Assembly (NCBI GenBank): GCA_964372145.1
Contig: CAYJPM010000018.1
Location: 1 to 19,889, forward strand
Direction: 5' to 3'
DNA from: CAKOSP01 sp964372145
GTDB lineage: Bacteria > Bacillota_I > Bacilli_A > RF39 > UBA660
DNA: 19,889 nt
The notes beneath the pieces are model-generated. The model did no database searches, was not told where the DNA came from, and saw only the letters and a list, made by a program, of their open reading frames with translations. Below, piece by piece: positions 7,253 through 15,159 of the stretch (position 1 is the first letter of the stretch; each line of letters begins with the position of its first letter). A program made the translations under genes and the position numbers.

Positions 7253-8081
7253 AATTCTCCTTATAAAATTTTATATAACTATCATATCTACTTTTCATTA
7301 TTTTATTGTCGTTCACAGCTTTTTTTACTTCACATAATTCTTTGTCATGATTACAATCTTTATATTCACAGTTATAATAATCAAATTCTTTAAAATATTT
7401 TTTAATATCTTCTTTTTTTATATCTGTAATATCTATTGCAGAAAATCCTGGTGTATCTACTATATAAAAATTTGATATTTTATACAACTCTGTATGCCTT
7501 GTTGTATGAACTCCTCTTCCTAATGCTTTAGATATTGGACTAGTATCTAAATTTAAATTTGGGTCTAGTTTATTAATTAAACTACTTTTTCCTGCTCCTG
7601 TTTGACCTACTAAAAATACTATCTTATTTCTTAAAGTAAACTTCAGCATAAGTAAATTTTTATTAGTTACTACCTTATAACCAATATTTTTATAATATTT
7701 CATTATACTTTTAACATGTTTTAATTCTTCTTTAGTTAATAAATCTAATTTAGTAAAACAAATTATAGGTTTAATTTTTTTTGATTCAAACCTCACTATT
7801 AATCTATCTAATAAACCAAGTGATAAATTTGGTTCTTTTACACTTGTAACAATTAATGCATAGTCTATATTAGCTACTGATGGTCTATCACAATAATTAC
7901 TTCTAGGATATATATTAGTTATTGTGTTTGTATCTGCCTCTATATCTACATTATCCCCTACTAGTGGAGTTATTTTCTGTAATCGGAAAATACCCCTAGG
8001 AGTACATGTATAGTCTCCATCTGGGGTATTTACTACATAACTATTACTTATATTTTTTACTATTACACCTTTTTTTAACAA
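7224..8081 (-). CDS. rsgA: Ribosome small-subunit-dependent GTPase A
   Basis: 285 residues: an N-terminal OB fold (about 1-65), a circularly permuted GTPase domain with G4 TKLD (110-113) before G1 GQTGAGKS (159-166) and G3 DTPG (209-212), then a zinc finger C238, C243, H245, C250. RsgA checks and releases factors from the maturing 30S subunit. The start is TTG at 8081, overlapping prkC by 7 bases, with GAAGGAGAT suitably placed; no ATG lies near. In Bacillus the homologue (CpgA) is a substrate of PrkC, encoded just upstream as here. Confidence 0.93.
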   Translation of the reverse strand: MLKKGVIVKNISNSYVVNTPDGDYTCTPRGIFRLQKITPLVGDNVDIEADTNTITNIYPRSNYCDRPSVANIDYALIVTSVKEPNLSLGLLDRLIVRFESKKIKPIICFTKLDLLTKEELKHVKSIMKYYKNIGYKVVTNKNLLMLKFTLRNKIVFLVGQTGAGKSSLINKLDPNLNLDTSPISKALGRGVHTTRHTELYKISNFYIVDTPGFSAIDITDIKKEDIKKYFKEFDYYNCEYKDCNHDKELCEVKKAVNDNKIMKSRYDSYIKFYKENYESSSKLYK

Positions 8082-9838
8082 TCTAAATCTCCTTCAGTAC
8101 ATGTATCTTGGTCATCAGTTGGAGGTGTTATATCATCTGTATCTGTTGTAGGTTCTTTTGCTATTCTAACTGTTAAATTCGCTCCATTAACAACATCTGT
8201 TCCAGCTGCTCTACTTTGATAATAAATTACTCCTGGTTGATATTCATTCGTTTCAACTTCTTCTATTTTTAGAACTACTCCATATTCAGTAGCGAAATCA
8301 TTAAGTTCATCTAAACTATAATTTTCATTTAAAAAGTCCGGATATTTATTGTCTAATTTAGGAATATATAATGTTATTATATCCCCTTCTGATAATTCTG
8401 ATCCTTCTTCAACTGATTGTTCTATAATTATACCTTCTTCATAAGTTCCAGTCGTGATATCCACTTCTTTCTTTTCGATTAATACTTGAAGCCCTAGCGT
8501 TTCTAATGAACCTTTTACTTCAGCATAATTTTCACCTACATAGTTTTCAATAACTAATGCAGTATTTCCTATTGATACATATAATGTAACTTCAAAACCT
8601 TCTTTTCTTTCACTACCAGCCAAAGGATTAGTTTTAATTACTTTTCCAGTTGCTACTTCTTTAGATGATTGTTCTATTACGTCATCAGATATTGTAAATC
8701 CTGCTTCTTGTAATAAATTTATTGCTTCTGTTGTACTTAAACCTTCTACATTCGGAATTTCGATAGGTGTCGATGTAACTATAAGCGGTATTAGTAATAC
8801 AATTGTAGTTATTATTACTACTAATCCAGTAAAAATACTACCTAATACGATAAGTGTTTTATTTTGTTTTTTCAAATCTTTATCTTGTATTTTCTTTGCT
8901 ATAATTTCTTCACCTTCTTTTTTATTTTCTTCTTGTTTAACTATTTTCATTACTCTTGTTTCATCATAATCTGTTTCAGGATATTTTAAGACTATTTTGT
9001 CTTCGTTAAGTCTTGATTCATCTAAGCAAGTTCTTAAATCTTCATGCATTTCTCTAGCATCTGCATATCTATTTTTAGGATTTTTTGCAGTTGCTTTGAT
9101 TAATATGTTTTCGATACTTTGTGGTAAACTTGCTATTTCATTTCTTATTTCTGGAATATTTTCTTTTAAATGTTTCAACGCTATTTCAACAGCATTTTCT
9201 CCAGTAAATGGAAGTTTTCCAACAAGTAATTCATATAAAACAATTCCTATTGAATATATATCACTTTGTAATGTACACGTTTTTCCCATAGCTTGTTCTG
9301 GTGGTAAATAATGTACACTACCCATTACTGAATTTGTTTGTGTTAATTGAGTTGCGTTCATTGCTACTGCTATACCAAAATCGGTTATTTTAATTAATCC
9401 ATTATCTAGTATAAGAATGTTTTGAGGTTTTATGTCTCTGTGGATTAAATAAGAATCATGAGCTACTGATAAACCATTTGTTATTTGTAAAGCTATATCT
9501 ACTACCTCAGTTGTAGTTAATTTACCTCTTTTTTTAATTAATTTTTTTAAATGTTTACCGTCTATATACTCCATTACTATGTAATATTCACCAGAATCTT
9601 CACCAACATCATATACTTCAACAATATTAGGATTACTTAGTGATGAAGCTGCTAAAGATTCTCTTTGAAATCTTCTAACAAATTTTTCATCACTTGCTAA
9701 ATCTCCTCTTAATACTTTAACTGCTACTTCTCTATCTAAAATAGTATCATAAGCCAAATAAACATTAGCCATTCCACCTTCACCAATATTTTTGATGATC
9801 TGGTATCTATCGCTAATTTTTTGTCCCTTCATTATCAC
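8075..9838 (-). CDS. prkC: PASTA-domain Ser/Thr protein kinase (PrkC/Stk1)
   Basis: 587 residues. The kinase domain carries the glycine loop GEGGMANV (19-26), lysine K41, catalytic loop HRDIKPQN (133-140), DFG (153-155) and GSVHYLPPEQ activation end. One membrane helix (about 329-354) follows a charged juxtamembrane stretch. Outside are three PASTA repeats (about 359-424, 426-495, 497-562) and an acidic Thr/Asp-rich tail ending in Cys. PASTA domains bind muropeptide or lipid II. In Bacillus, PrkC signals spore germination and stationary-phase wall state. A GTG at 9838 overlapping the prpC stop fits the GGTGA ribosome-binding site best; ATG at 9832 is the alternative. Three PASTA repeats is usual for this family. 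Confidence 0.95.
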   Translation of the reverse strand: MIMKGQKISDRYQIIKNIGEGGMANVYLAYDTILDREVAVKVLRGDLASDEKFVRRFQRESLAASSLSNPNIVEVYDVGEDSGEYYIVMEYIDGKHLKKLIKKRGKLTTTEVVDIALQITNGLSVAHDSYLIHRDIKPQNILILDNGLIKITDFGIAVAMNATQLTQTNSVMGSVHYLPPEQAMGKTCTLQSDIYSIGIVLYELLVGKLPFTGENAVEIALKHLKENIPEIRNEIASLPQSIENILIKATAKNPKNRYADAREMHEDLRTCLDESRLNEDKIVLKYPETDYDETRVMKIVKQEENKKEGEEIIAKKIQDKDLKKQNKTLIVLGSIFTGLVVIITTIVLLIPLIVTSTPIEIPNVEGLSTTEAINLLQEAGFTISDDVIEQSSKEVATGKVIKTNPLAGSERKEGFEVTLYVSIGNTALVIENYVGENYAEVKGSLETLGLQVLIEKKEVDITTGTYEEGIIIEQSVEEGSELSEGDIITLYIPKLDNKYPDFLNENYSLDELNDFATEYGVVLKIEEVETNEYQPGVIYYQSRAAGTDVVNGANLTVRIAKEPTTDTDDITPPTDDQDTCTEGDLDC

Positions 9839-10558
9839 TAGTTTTCACCACTTTCATTTAATAATAATGCTACTGATACATTATCAGTGCCTCCCCTGGC
9901 ATTACATTTCCTTATTAATTTACTAACCTTTTCTTCTATTTTAAGTTCTTCATCTATTAATATTTTTTCTATTTGATCATCAGTTAACATACTTGTTAAA
10001 CCATCACTACAAAGTAAAATACCCTCACATATGTGTTCTACTTCAAATCTATCTAATTCTACTTTAGGTGATACACCTAGAGCTTTCATTAATACATTTT
10101 TCTTTGGANNNNNNNNNNGCATCTATAAGTAAATTTACTAATGTATGGTCTGTTGTTATTTGGTGTAATTTTTTATTATGCAAAACATAACCTCTAGAGT
10201 CTCCAATATTACCAAATATTAGATAATCTTTTGTTAATAATGCTACTACTATAGTTGTACCCATACCTTTTGAATTTTCATTACTATCAGCATAATCTAA
10301 AATTTCTTTATTTATAACACTAATATTATCAGTTAACCAGTTTATAGCATCTATTTTACTTCCAATAGATGGACAATCTATAAATCTTTTTCCTAAATGA
10401 GTAAGTGCCATTGCAGATGCTACTTCACCTTTTCTATGACCACCCATACCGTCTGCTACTACTAATAAATATTCATTACTCATATTTTTAAGTATTGTAA
10501 CGCTGTCTTCATTATGAGTTCTTACTTTACCTGAATCTGTTAAATAAAATGTTTTCAT
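9838..10558 (-). CDS. prpC: PP2C-family Ser/Thr phosphatase, interrupted by an assembly gap
   Basis: The N-terminal part (10558 to 10119) has SGKVRTHNEDS, VVADGMGGHRKGEVAS and GNIGDSRGY, the metal-binding motifs of PP2C phosphatases. The C-terminal part (10108 to 9838) has PKKNVLMKALG, LLCSDGLTSML and RGGTDNVSVALL. The two parts are in different frames only because 10 N (10109-10118) stand in for missing sequence. By comparison with the remembered Bacillus PrpC sequence, about a dozen residues around the missing loop are lacking, so this is one intact gene and not a frameshift. PrpC reverses phosphorylation by PrkC, encoded next. The ATG follows the rlmN stop directly, with GAGGTG before it. 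Confidence 0.92.
10109..10118. other. Assembly gap (10 N)
   Basis: Ten unknown bases inside prpC. The length is a placeholder: the flanking codons are out of frame across it, and family comparison suggests about 35-45 real bases are missing. Confidence 0.98.
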
Positions 10559-11575
10559 TTATTGCACCTCTTTGCTACGTAATTGACCACATGCAGCGGA
10601 AATTTTATCACCAAATTTCCTTCTGATTGTTACATCAATTCCGTTATTTTTAAGTATATTACAAAAATTTCTAACTCTGTCTTCAGAACTACAAATGTAA
10701 TCACTACTAGTACTATTATATGGAATTAAATTGACATATATATTTAATCCTTTAAGTAATTTTATAAGTTCATATGCATGAACTTCTTTATCATTTACCA
10801 TATTAAGCATAACATATTCAATAGTTACTCGTCTACTAGTTTTACTTATATATACCTTTAAAGAGCCTATTAATTCATCTAAATTATACACTTTGTTTAC
10901 AGGCATTAACTCATCTCTTAATATATCATTTGGTGCATGTAATGATATAGCTAAATTTACTTGTAATGGAAAATTTGCAAATTCCAATATTTTAGGTACC
11001 AATCCACATGTAGAAACAGTCATATGTCTTGCTCCAATTTCCATACCTTTTGGTTCGTTACATAGACTTAAAAATTTGATGATGTTATCATAATTGTCAA
11101 ATGGCTCACCTATTCCCATTATGACTACACTATTAACTTTCTTTTTTATATATTCTTCAATTAATAATATTTGTTCTATCATTTCATATACTTCTAAATT
11201 TTTTACTTTTTTTAATTTTCCGCTTTCGCAAAATTTACATCCCATGTTACATCCAACTTGACTTGAGACACATATTGAATTACCATACCCGTGCTTCATT
11301 AAAACTGCTTCTATATATTCCCCATCTAATAATTCAAATAAGAATTTTGCTACTTCATCATCTTCTTCTACTTTAATTATTTTTATAAAATCAGTTGAAT
11401 AGTCTTTTTTTATTTGATCTCGTAATTCTTTTTTTACATTTAAAAAATTATCGATATTAAATTCTCGATGTCTATATAACCATTCAATCACTTGTGTTGC
11501 TTTGAATTTTTTTTCGCCAATACTTACAAAATAGTCTTCTAACTCTTTTTTTGTGCAATTAAATAAATTTTTCAT
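10559..11575 (-). CDS. rlmN: 23S rRNA (adenine-2503-C2)-methyltransferase, radical SAM
   Basis: 338 residues. The radical-SAM cluster motif is CNMGCKFC (C109, C113, C116). MGIGEPFDNYDNI is the SAM-binding GEP region. The C-terminal FGDKISAACGQL holds C329, the mechanistic methyl-carrying cysteine. The enzyme methylates A2503 of 23S rRNA (and A37 of some tRNAs). Cfr, the resistance relative, is less likely given the operon context. MKNLFNCTKKELEDYF is a typical RlmN start. No ribosome-binding site precedes the ATG, and a TATAAT ends just six bases upstream, suggesting a leaderless mRNA. It is the first gene of rlmN-prpC-prkC-rsgA-rpe. Confidence 0.95.
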   Translation of the reverse strand: MKNLFNCTKKELEDYFVSIGEKKFKATQVIEWLYRHREFNIDNFLNVKKELRDQIKKDYSTDFIKIIKVEEDDEVAKFLFELLDGEYIEAVLMKHGYGNSICVSSQVGCNMGCKFCESGKLKKVKNLEVYEMIEQILLIEEYIKKKVNSVVIMGIGEPFDNYDNIIKFLSLCNEPKGMEIGARHMTVSTCGLVPKILEFANFPLQVNLAISLHAPNDILRDELMPVNKVYNLDELIGSLKVYISKTSRRVTIEYVMLNMVNDKEVHAYELIKLLKGLNIYVNLIPYNSTSSDYICSSEDRVRNFCNILKNNGIDVTIRRKFGDKISAACGQLRSKEVQ

Positions 11576-11581
11576 ATATTT

Positions 11582-11590
11582 ATTATATCA
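11582..11590 (-). promoter_or_regulatory. Extended -10 promoter of the rlmN operon
   Basis: On the minus strand TGATATAAT (11590-11582) is an exact TGn-TATAAT element. The -35 at the right distance (TTCTTT) is poor. The ATG of rlmN begins six bases after the -10, so transcription would start at or next to the A of the start codon. Confidence 0.55.
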
Positions 11591-11601
11591 TGAATTGCAA
11601 A

Positions 11602-11626
11602 TTAAAAGAATGCTTTTCGCATTCTT
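11602..11626 (-). terminator. Intrinsic terminator of rpsU-yqeY
   Basis: An 8-bp stem AAGAATGC / GCATTCTT with a 5-nt loop overlaps the yqeY stop codon; the downstream T tract (TTTTAATTT) is moderate. Confidence 0.6.
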
Positions 11627-12059
11627 AACTTAGTTTTTCTTTTATAATTTTTGAGACTAGAGACATATCTGCATTTTTTATATTTTCTGATGCATATTTC
11701 ATACATTTTCCCATATCTCTAATACCTTCTGGTTTTAATTCTTCAAACATTTTATTTATTTCATTAATAACTTGTTCTTCACTTAATTCTTCAGGTAAGT
11801 ATACAGATAATATTTCTAATTCTTTTTTTAAATCTTCACAAGCTTCTGTTTTACCATATTTTTCAAATTCAATTAAAGATTCTTTTCTAATTTTAACTTG
11901 TTTTTTCAAAACAATTAAAATTTCTTCATCACTTAAATCACTTTTTTTGTTTATAGCTTCATTTTGTAATGCACTTTTAATCATACGTAATACAGATAAC
12001 TTAAATTTATTTCCATCTTTCATAGATGTTTTTATTTCTTCGTTTATTTGATTTAACAT
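11625..12059 (-). CDS. yqeY: YqeY-family (GatB/YqeY domain) protein
   Basis: 144 residues, mostly helical. It matches the family from end to end: MLNQINEEIKTSMK at the start, LSVLRMIKSALQNEAI, IRKESLIEFEKYGKTE, and the C-terminal MGKCMKYASENIKNADMS region. This domain resembles the tRNA-binding tail of the GatB amidotransferase subunit. The exact role of stand-alone YqeY is not established. Pairing with rpsU, 11 bases upstream, is conserved in many Bacillota, which supports the call and a translation-related role. AAGGA precedes the ATG. Confidence 0.92.
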   Translation of the reverse strand: MLNQINEEIKTSMKDGNKFKLSVLRMIKSALQNEAINKKSDLSDEEILIVLKKQVKIRKESLIEFEKYGKTEACEDLKKELEILSVYLPEELSEEQVINEINKMFEELKPEGIRDMGKCMKYASENIKNADMSLVSKIIKEKLS

Positions 12060-12070
12060 TTAATCATTCC

Positions 12071-12268
12071 TTAGTAATTATTTTTTTTACGATTATTTTT
12101 TTTAGAATTTTTGATTCCTTCTTTAATTTCGTTTCTTCTTTTAACTCCTGGTTTTTCATAATGTTTTCTTTTCTTAAGTTCAGAAAGGACTCCACTTTTA
12201 GCAACTCCAGCTTTGAATTTTTTTAATGCTCCTTCAACGTTTCCGTCTTTAACCATTACCTTAGTCAT
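12071..12268 (-). CDS. rpsU: 30S ribosomal protein S21
   Basis: 65 residues: MTKVMVKDGNVEGALKKFK at the start (shown in part: VKDGNVEGALKKFK), SGVLSELKKRKHYEKPGVKRR and a very basic Lys/Asn/Arg tail. This is S21, the small basic protein near the anti-Shine-Dalgarno region of 16S rRNA that aids initiation. A strong GGGAGGG ribosome-binding site precedes the ATG. It is first in a two-gene operon with yqeY. Confidence 0.93.
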   Translation of the reverse strand: MTKVMVKDGNVEGALKKFKAGVAKSGVLSELKKRKHYEKPGVKRRNEIKEGIKNSKKNNRKKNNY

Positions 12269-12299
12269 TTTCAGCCCTCCCTTCGTTTTACCGATAATT

Positions 12300-12328
12300 A
12301 TTATATCACTTAATATTTAAACATACAA
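12300..12328 (-). promoter_or_regulatory. Vegetative promoter of rpsU-yqeY
   Basis: TTGTAT (12328-12323), 17-base spacer, TATAAT (12305-12300) with TGA before it (extended -10), all on the minus strand. Confidence 0.75.
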
Positions 12329-12381
12329 TAGGAAATACCTCAATTTTCGCAAATATATTTAATTTTTTTCTAATTCAATAT

Positions 12382-12407
12382 AAAAAGACATTATTCAATG
12401 TCTTTTT
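12382..12407. terminator. Strong terminator closing the bacteriocin operon
   Basis: A perfect 11-bp stem AAAAAGACATT / AATGTCTTTTT with an ATTC loop lies three bases after the stop of the second bacteriocin peptide gene. It is symmetric and can act in both directions. It separates this operon from the rpsU promoter. Confidence 0.85.
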
Positions 12408-12410
12408 GTG

Positions 12411-12566
12411 CTAACAAATGTTTTTTGAGTACACTCTTCTTATTGATGATCCTATTGATTTTCCAACATCGAACACGGTACTAATTAAACTTGATATTGA
12501 GTTAAGCATTGAAGATGAAATACTTCCACCTTTAATATTATTTAATTCATTATTTGTTAATTTCAT
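12411..12566 (-). CDS. Double-glycine leader bacteriocin precursor, peptide B
   Basis: 51 codons, ending in TAG. The leader MKLTNNELNNIKGG (14 residues) fits the double-glycine consensus LSxxELxxIxGG cut by C39 peptidases. The mature core has 37 residues: Ser-rich and amphipathic, starting SISSSMLNSISSLIS, with a GxxxG motif (GKSIG), a basic stretch (SSIRRVYSK) and a C-terminal Cys in SKNIC. The ATG follows the stop of peptide A after one base and has no ribosome-binding site of its own, so translation is probably coupled to peptide A. This links the two as a stoichiometric pair, as in class IIb two-peptide bacteriocins. I recognise no named family member. Antimicrobial function is inferred from leader, exporter and pairing; a secreted signal peptide is an alternative. 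Confidence 0.85.
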   Translation of the reverse strand: MKLTNNELNNIKGGSISSSMLNSISSLISTVFDVGKSIGSSIRRVYSKNIC

Positions 12567-12567
12567 T

Positions 12568-12711
12568 TTAATTATTACATTTAGATGGATTTATAATTCC
12601 ATCTACAATACCTGCGATTAAAGTTAGACCTCCAATGATTAAAAGTGCTACACCAAAACTAAATTGTCCACCTTTTATTTCATTTAACTCTATGTCTGAT
12701 AACTGCTGCAT
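12568..12711 (-). CDS. Double-glycine leader bacteriocin precursor, peptide A
   Basis: 47 codons. The leader MQQLSDIELNEIKGG (15 residues) is an excellent double-glycine leader (LSDIELNEIKGG). The 32-residue core is hydrophobic and could span a membrane: QFSFGVALLIIGG, then LTLIAGIVDG with a GxxxG motif (GIVDG), ending INPSKCNN with a single Cys. A good AAAGGAG site lies just before the ATG, 12 bases after the accessory gene. It is followed one base after its stop by peptide B. The hydrophobic core paired with an amphipathic basic partner, both with GxxxG, is the pattern of class IIb bacteriocins, whose helices pack to form a pore in target membranes. Confidence 0.88.
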   Translation of the reverse strand: MQQLSDIELNEIKGGQFSFGVALLIIGGLTLIAGIVDGIINPSKCNN

Positions 12712-12722
12712 TTTACTCCTTT

Positions 12723-13124
12723 CTAAAATATTAAATCCTTAATTTTCATTATTATTCTTTCATAATCGTAATAAAAATTCATTTCAATTACTTCATTTTC
12801 TTCAAATTCATAGTTTATTTTTATTGTTATTTCTTGATAATTTATATTTTCTATTAAATAATCTTCATAGTTAATTATTTCAAATTTATATTTTATATCA
12901 TTAATTACCACATATTTACATTTGCGTATTGTATCAGAGTTATTTTTTAGTAAATTAAATTTTATATAGTGATCATCATATATACCTTTTATATAGTATA
13001 CTGAGTAACTTTTTATAAATATAGTTATTATTAATATCATCACTATTAAAATTATAGTAAAAAAATATAAACTGGATTTTTTGTTATTTATATTTAATAA
13101 ATCATTATATAATAAATTAAACAA
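12723..13124 (-). CDS. Small single-helix membrane protein of the bacteriocin operon (accessory or immunity)
   Basis: 133 residues: a short cytoplasmic segment, one strong membrane helix (about 19-41, LYFFTIILIVMILIITIFI), then about 90 residues rich in beta-prone sequence and ending ERIIMKIKDLIF. It overlaps the exporter gene by 8 bases and precedes peptide A by 11. The topology and place fit the membrane-fusion (HlyD/LcnD-type) accessory protein of C39 exporters, but those are about 450 residues with a long helical hairpin, absent here. It may be a hairpin-less form, or the immunity protein that the operon otherwise lacks. No motif decides between these. Confidence 0.6.
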   Translation of the reverse strand: MFNLLYNDLLNINNKKSSLYFFTIILIVMILIITIFIKSYSVYYIKGIYDDHYIKFNLLKNNSDTIRKCKYVVINDIKYKFEIINYEDYLIENINYQEITIKINYEFEENEVIEMNFYYDYERIIMKIKDLIF

Positions 13125-15159
13125 TTTCTATCACCTTTTTAAATAAATTTTTCACATTTTTATGACTTATATAAATTATCATTTTATCATTGAAATATTT
13201 TTTTAGATTTTTTATTATTTCTTTTTCTGTTTTTATATCCACTTCACTTAGAGCTTCATCTACAATTAATATTTTAAAATTATTCATACATGCTCTAGCT
13301 AAAATTATCCTTTGTTTTTCACCTCCTGAAAAATTGCTGGAATCCATTTCAATAAACGAATCAAATCTTAATGCTTTTTTTGAAAGGACATCTTCTAGCA
13401 TACATATGTTACATATATGATGAAATTTTTCAATTGTAACTTTATTATGAAATAAAATATTATTTTTGATGGAATCAGAATACAAATATTCTTTTTGCGA
13501 TATATATACAATATTATCTCTTATAGTATTAATATTTATATCTTTAATATTGTTTCCTCCAAAAAATATTTCACCCTCATACTTATCTTCGTTTTTTGTA
13601 AGTAATTTGCATAAAGTACTTTTACCTCCTCCACTTTTTCCTGATATAAGCACATGTTCATTGGATTTAATTGTTAAGTTTATTGACTTTAAAATTTGTT
13701 TGAAATTGTTATAACTAAAATTTAATTTTTTAATTTCTATATCCCATTTGTAAATTTTTTGCTTCATTTTTTCCTCTTCCTCTTTAATATTCATAAATTC
13801 ATTTAATTTATGTACAGATGCTTTAATATAGTTGTATTTTGGGATGTTATTTGTGAAATTTTTAATCGGATTTAAGAAAAAATTCATTAAAGTAATAAAT
13901 AATATTAAATTAGATATTTGCATATTATTATTAATAATATTGTAAAGACCTACTGTATAAATTAAGTATGTTGTCATCTCATCTATGAAATATTTAATAT
14001 TATATTGAAAACTATTAATACTTTCTATTATATAATTATCATACAAATAATTAGATACAGTTTTCTCTAATTTTAGTAAAATAGCATTAGTTTTATTTAA
14101 ATTTTTTAAATTATTTATCATTAGAACACTTTCATATATTTCTGTATTAAACTTATTTTCTTTTTCCTTATTATTAAGAATCTTTTTATGAATAATTTTA
14201 CTAAATAATAATCCTAAAATTAAATATAAAATAATTACAAATAAAAGAATAATAAAAAGTTTGTAATCGATTACTAATAATATCGGAATTGCAACCAAAG
14301 TTAGAATTAAATCTAAAAAAAATGAGATTATTAAATCAGAGAATAAACTTTTTACACCTCCTAAATCGTTTATTCTCGTTATAATCTCACCCATAGTTTT
14401 TGTTTGCATTGTTTTTGAAGGAATTTTGAATAAATGCTCTATAAAATCTTTAAATAAATACACATCCAAATTTTTATTTAAAATTAAGTTATATTTTTTT
14501 CTAATACTATTAATTAAACATTTTATGATTGCTATTATAAAAAATATATAACAAATATATTTTAATAAACTTATATCAGAATTTATATTATCTAATATAG
14601 TTTTAAAGTAATAACTAGATAGTATTGTTACAATAACAAGTAATAAATTACTTATAAATAATCTAGTTATTATCTTTTTTTCTTTATTTATAATATTTAT
14701 AAACATTTCAATTAATGTATTATTTTGTTTCAAAATAGTTATTTCTTTACGTGGATATAATTCTATTATATTACCTGTCCAACTTTCAAAAAAATCATTT
14801 ATACTTAGTACTTTTCTTCCTACTGCTGGATCCATAATAATTGCTCTTCTAGAATTTATTTGATATAAAACAACGTAATGTAAAAGATTATTATATTTTA
14901 CATGACATATCATTGGAAATATTCTATTTTCTTCAAATATCATATTTTTATCTAATTTATACCCTACTGAATCAAATCCATATAGTTTACTTGTCATAAG
15001 TAAATCATATGCTGTAGTTCCTTCTAAGGTTGTATTGCAGTCACTTTTGATTTTTTCTAAAGATACATTTCCATCATAATATTTTATAATAGATAATAAA
15101 CAAGCAGGACCACAATCATTTTCGCCATGCTGCATAACTACTTTAATTTTTCTTTGCAT
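13117..15159 (-). CDS. C39-peptidase ABC exporter for double-glycine peptides (PCAT)
   Basis: 680 residues from ATG 15159; AGGGAG lies just before it, so the in-frame GTG at 15174 is less likely. Residues about 1-130 form a C39 cysteine protease: Q10, catalytic C16 in ENDCGPAC, H94 in LLHYVVLYQ, D110 in MDPAVG. A six-helix ABC transmembrane domain follows (about 155-430). The nucleotide-binding domain has Walker A GKSGGGKST (507-515), signature SGGEKQ (611-616), Walker B ILIVDEA (D634, E635) and H-loop H666. All catalytic residues are present. The protein cleaves after Gly-Gly and exports the peptide through the same polypeptide. The two peptide substrates are encoded downstream in the same operon. 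The family includes LagD, ComA and PCAT1; lantibiotic LanT is unlikely because no modification enzyme is present. Confidence 0.95.
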   Translation of the reverse strand: MQRKIKVVMQHGENDCGPACLLSIIKYYDGNVSLEKIKSDCNTTLEGTTAYDLLMTSKLYGFDSVGYKLDKNMIFEENRIFPMICHVKYNNLLHYVVLYQINSRRAIIMDPAVGRKVLSINDFFESWTGNIIELYPRKEITILKQNNTLIEMFINIINKEKKIITRLFISNLLLVIVTILSSYYFKTILDNINSDISLLKYICYIFFIIAIIKCLINSIRKKYNLILNKNLDVYLFKDFIEHLFKIPSKTMQTKTMGEIITRINDLGGVKSLFSDLIISFFLDLILTLVAIPILLVIDYKLFIILLFVIILYLILGLLFSKIIHKKILNNKEKENKFNTEIYESVLMINNLKNLNKTNAILLKLEKTVSNYLYDNYIIESINSFQYNIKYFIDEMTTYLIYTVGLYNIINNNMQISNLILFITLMNFFLNPIKNFTNNIPKYNYIKASVHKLNEFMNIKEEEEKMKQKIYKWDIEIKKLNFSYNNFKQILKSINLTIKSNEHVLISGKSGGGKSTLCKLLTKNEDKYEGEIFFGGNNIKDININTIRDNIVYISQKEYLYSDSIKNNILFHNKVTIEKFHHICNICMLEDVLSKKALRFDSFIEMDSSNFSGGEKQRIILARACMNNFKILIVDEALSEVDIKTEKEIIKNLKKYFNDKMIIYISHKNVKNLFKKVIEIV

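Noticed and set aside
8997..9311. 104-codon plus-strand frame
   Set aside because: Antisense shadow of the prkC kinase domain; no start signal.
9838..10558. Frameshifted prpC pseudogene
   Set aside because: The break coincides exactly with the run of N; both halves carry intact PP2C motifs.
12026..12226. 66-codon plus-strand frame
   Set aside because: Antisense to rpsU and yqeY; composition (Phe/Ser-rich) is what the complement of Lys-rich genes gives.
12418..12621. 67-codon plus-strand frame
   Set aside because: It lies antisense to the two bacteriocin peptide genes, has no ribosome-binding site and crosses both; the minus-strand peptides have clear leaders and context.
13190..13714. Two plus-strand frames inside the exporter gene
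   Set aside because: Antisense to its nucleotide-binding domain, whose motifs are complete; no independent support.
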